Source: Bradyrhizobium zhanjiangense (GTDB lineage: Bacteria; Pseudomonadota; Alphaproteobacteria; Rhizobiales; Xanthobacteraceae). From it: a stretch of 64,000 bases of DNA. This document shows, piece after piece, positions 63,269 through 64,000 of the stretch. The notes beneath the pieces are model-generated. The model saw only the letters and a list, made by a program, of their open reading frames with translations. It had not been told where the DNA came from and ran no database searches. Both the position numbers and the translations under genes were made by a program. The DNA is taken from the NCBI RefSeq assembly GCF_004114935.1, contig NZ_CP022221.1:7337001-7401000 (forward strand), written 5' to 3'. Position 1 is the first letter of the stretch. Every line of letters starts with the position of its first letter.

Positions 63269-64000
63269 GTTTTCTCATCGCGGCTGACGCGTGCCGCAGC
63301 TTGATCGGCGATGGAAGCGAGCGCGGCTTGCTCTAGTGGAAAATCCGCCGCAAGCCAAGCGTCCTCGGCGAGCGTCAACACATGTCCGAGCGAAGGCCCT
63401 TCCGCCATGCCGCGCGCGATGAAATCGGCGGCCTTCAGCGGAAATTTCGGCGCAGTCCAGCGCTGCGGCAGCTCGGCGAGCGCACGCCATCGCGACGATC
63501 CGATGTCGCCGCCGGCCCGCGCCCAGGCCAGCAACACGCGATCGTGATAGCACTCGGCGCCGAGGCGATAGAGCAGCCGGCGTGCGTCGGCCTCGTCCTT
63601 GATGGCCAAGCGCCACCAGCGGTGCCCCATCGAATCCAGCGCCTTGGTCTCGCTATTGGAGAGCCGCAGGCGCGTGGCGATGCGCTTGGCATCCTCGGTC
63701 ACGGCGACCGTCAGCGCGGCCAGGCGCCGCGTTGCATTCGCCGGCAGGCCGAGCTCGCGCTCGATCGCGATCATCGCCGACAGCGGACCTGTATAGACGA
63801 CGCCCCCGGTCAGCGCCTGCAGCAATCCGCCCTCGGCCATCGCCAGCGCCGCTGCCGACGCACCGCCGACGACCAGCAGCTTGAGCATCTCCATGCGCAC
63901 CCGCTCGGCCGAGAGGTTAGCCAGCCCCGCGCGTCCCCGGATGCAGGCGAGATAGCCGTCACGGTCTGGCTCGCCGGCGCCGAAGGCGGCGTGGATGCGG
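63265..64000 (-). CDS. cca: CCA-adding tRNA nucleotidyltransferase, 3' part
   Basis: Runs off the right edge; about 244 C-terminal residues are seen. The visible part is the helical C-terminal region of the bacterial CCA-adding enzyme/poly(A) polymerase family: HAAFGAGEPDRDGYLACIRG, LANLSAERVRMEMLKLL, then ESRLGLPANATRRLAALTVA-like and KALDSMGHRWWRLAIKDEAD. The nucleotidyltransferase head with its D-x-D pair lies outside the window. Confidence 0.85.
   Translation of the reverse strand, partial: RIHAAFGAGEPDRDGYLACIRGRAGLANLSAERVRMEMLKLLVVGGASAAALAMAEGGLLQALTGGVVYTGPLSAMIAIERELGLPANATRRLAALTVAVTEDAKRIATRLRLSNSETKALDSMGHRWWRLAIKDEADARRLLYRLGAECYHDRVLLAWARAGGDIGSSRWRALAELPQRWTAPKFPLKAADFIARGMAEGPSLGHVLTLAEDAWLAADFPLEQAALASIADQAAARVSRDEKT

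Overview
The window is GC-rich DNA from an alphaproteobacterium of the Bradyrhizobium/Rhodopseudomonas type. This rests on gene content and style: a CcrM-type methyltransferase, a GcrA-like protein, a fused trpE(G) behind a tandem-Trp leader peptide, a fused cytochrome b/c1 gene (fbcH) behind a Rieske gene, DUF1127 and DUF2158 small proteins, and many palindromic intergenic repeats of the kind seen in that group. Species assignment is an inference; no 16S rRNA or tRNA gene was found.

Left part (1 to about 29.9 kb) is core chromosome. In order: ccrM (3' end), a small membrane protein, a glutathione S-transferase, a chemotaxis receptor, DUF1127, an NTF2-like protein divergent from a LysR regulator, a second GST, an FAD monooxygenase, a thioesterase, mutY, a DciA-like protein, a Tat-exported DsbA-like protein, smc, an Rsm22-type methyltransferase, lemA plus an M48 protease, two P-loop proteins, apt, trpE(G) with its attenuator, a dienelactone hydrolase, the bc1 complex genes, trmL, queE-queD, hemF and a HAD phosphatase.

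Middle part (about 30 to 54 kb) is accessory. It starts at an intact DUF2158 gene (30.2 kb) and shows AT-rich patches, pseudogene fragments and broken duplicates. The most unusual unit is at 31.0-32.5 kb: a protein resembling NHLP/TOMM-type RiPP leader peptides, followed by a protein resembling haem-oxygenase-like di-iron oxidases, followed by a large SAM-cyclase-ATPase-TPR regulator. A frameshifted DUF2158 remnant lies on the other side of this block. Next come an ABC sugar-type transporter on the minus strand, fragments of a solute-binding protein and a class III cyclase, a two-gene unit encoding a 73-residue protein ending in Gly-Gly, an orphan TRAP binding protein, a Crp/Fnr regulator, and a second ABC sugar-type transporter. 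That transporter is followed by a PQQ alcohol dehydrogenase with the Asp-x-Asp lanthanide signature, its cytochrome c and an MxaJ/XoxJ-like protein. These look like one uptake-and-oxidation locus for an alcohol or polyol.

Right part (53.6-64 kb) mixes small genes: a secreted C13 (legumain-type) peptidase, an aldo/keto reductase, an orphan AmmeMemoRadiSam radical SAM enzyme with an Mth938-like partner, an ABC_sub_bind protein, a secreted dienelactone hydrolase, a GcrA-like regulator flanked by two paralogous acidic microproteins (one only 59 residues), a third DUF2158 remnant, a hemerythrin protein, a TauE/SafE exporter and the 3' end of a CCA-adding enzyme gene that runs off the window.
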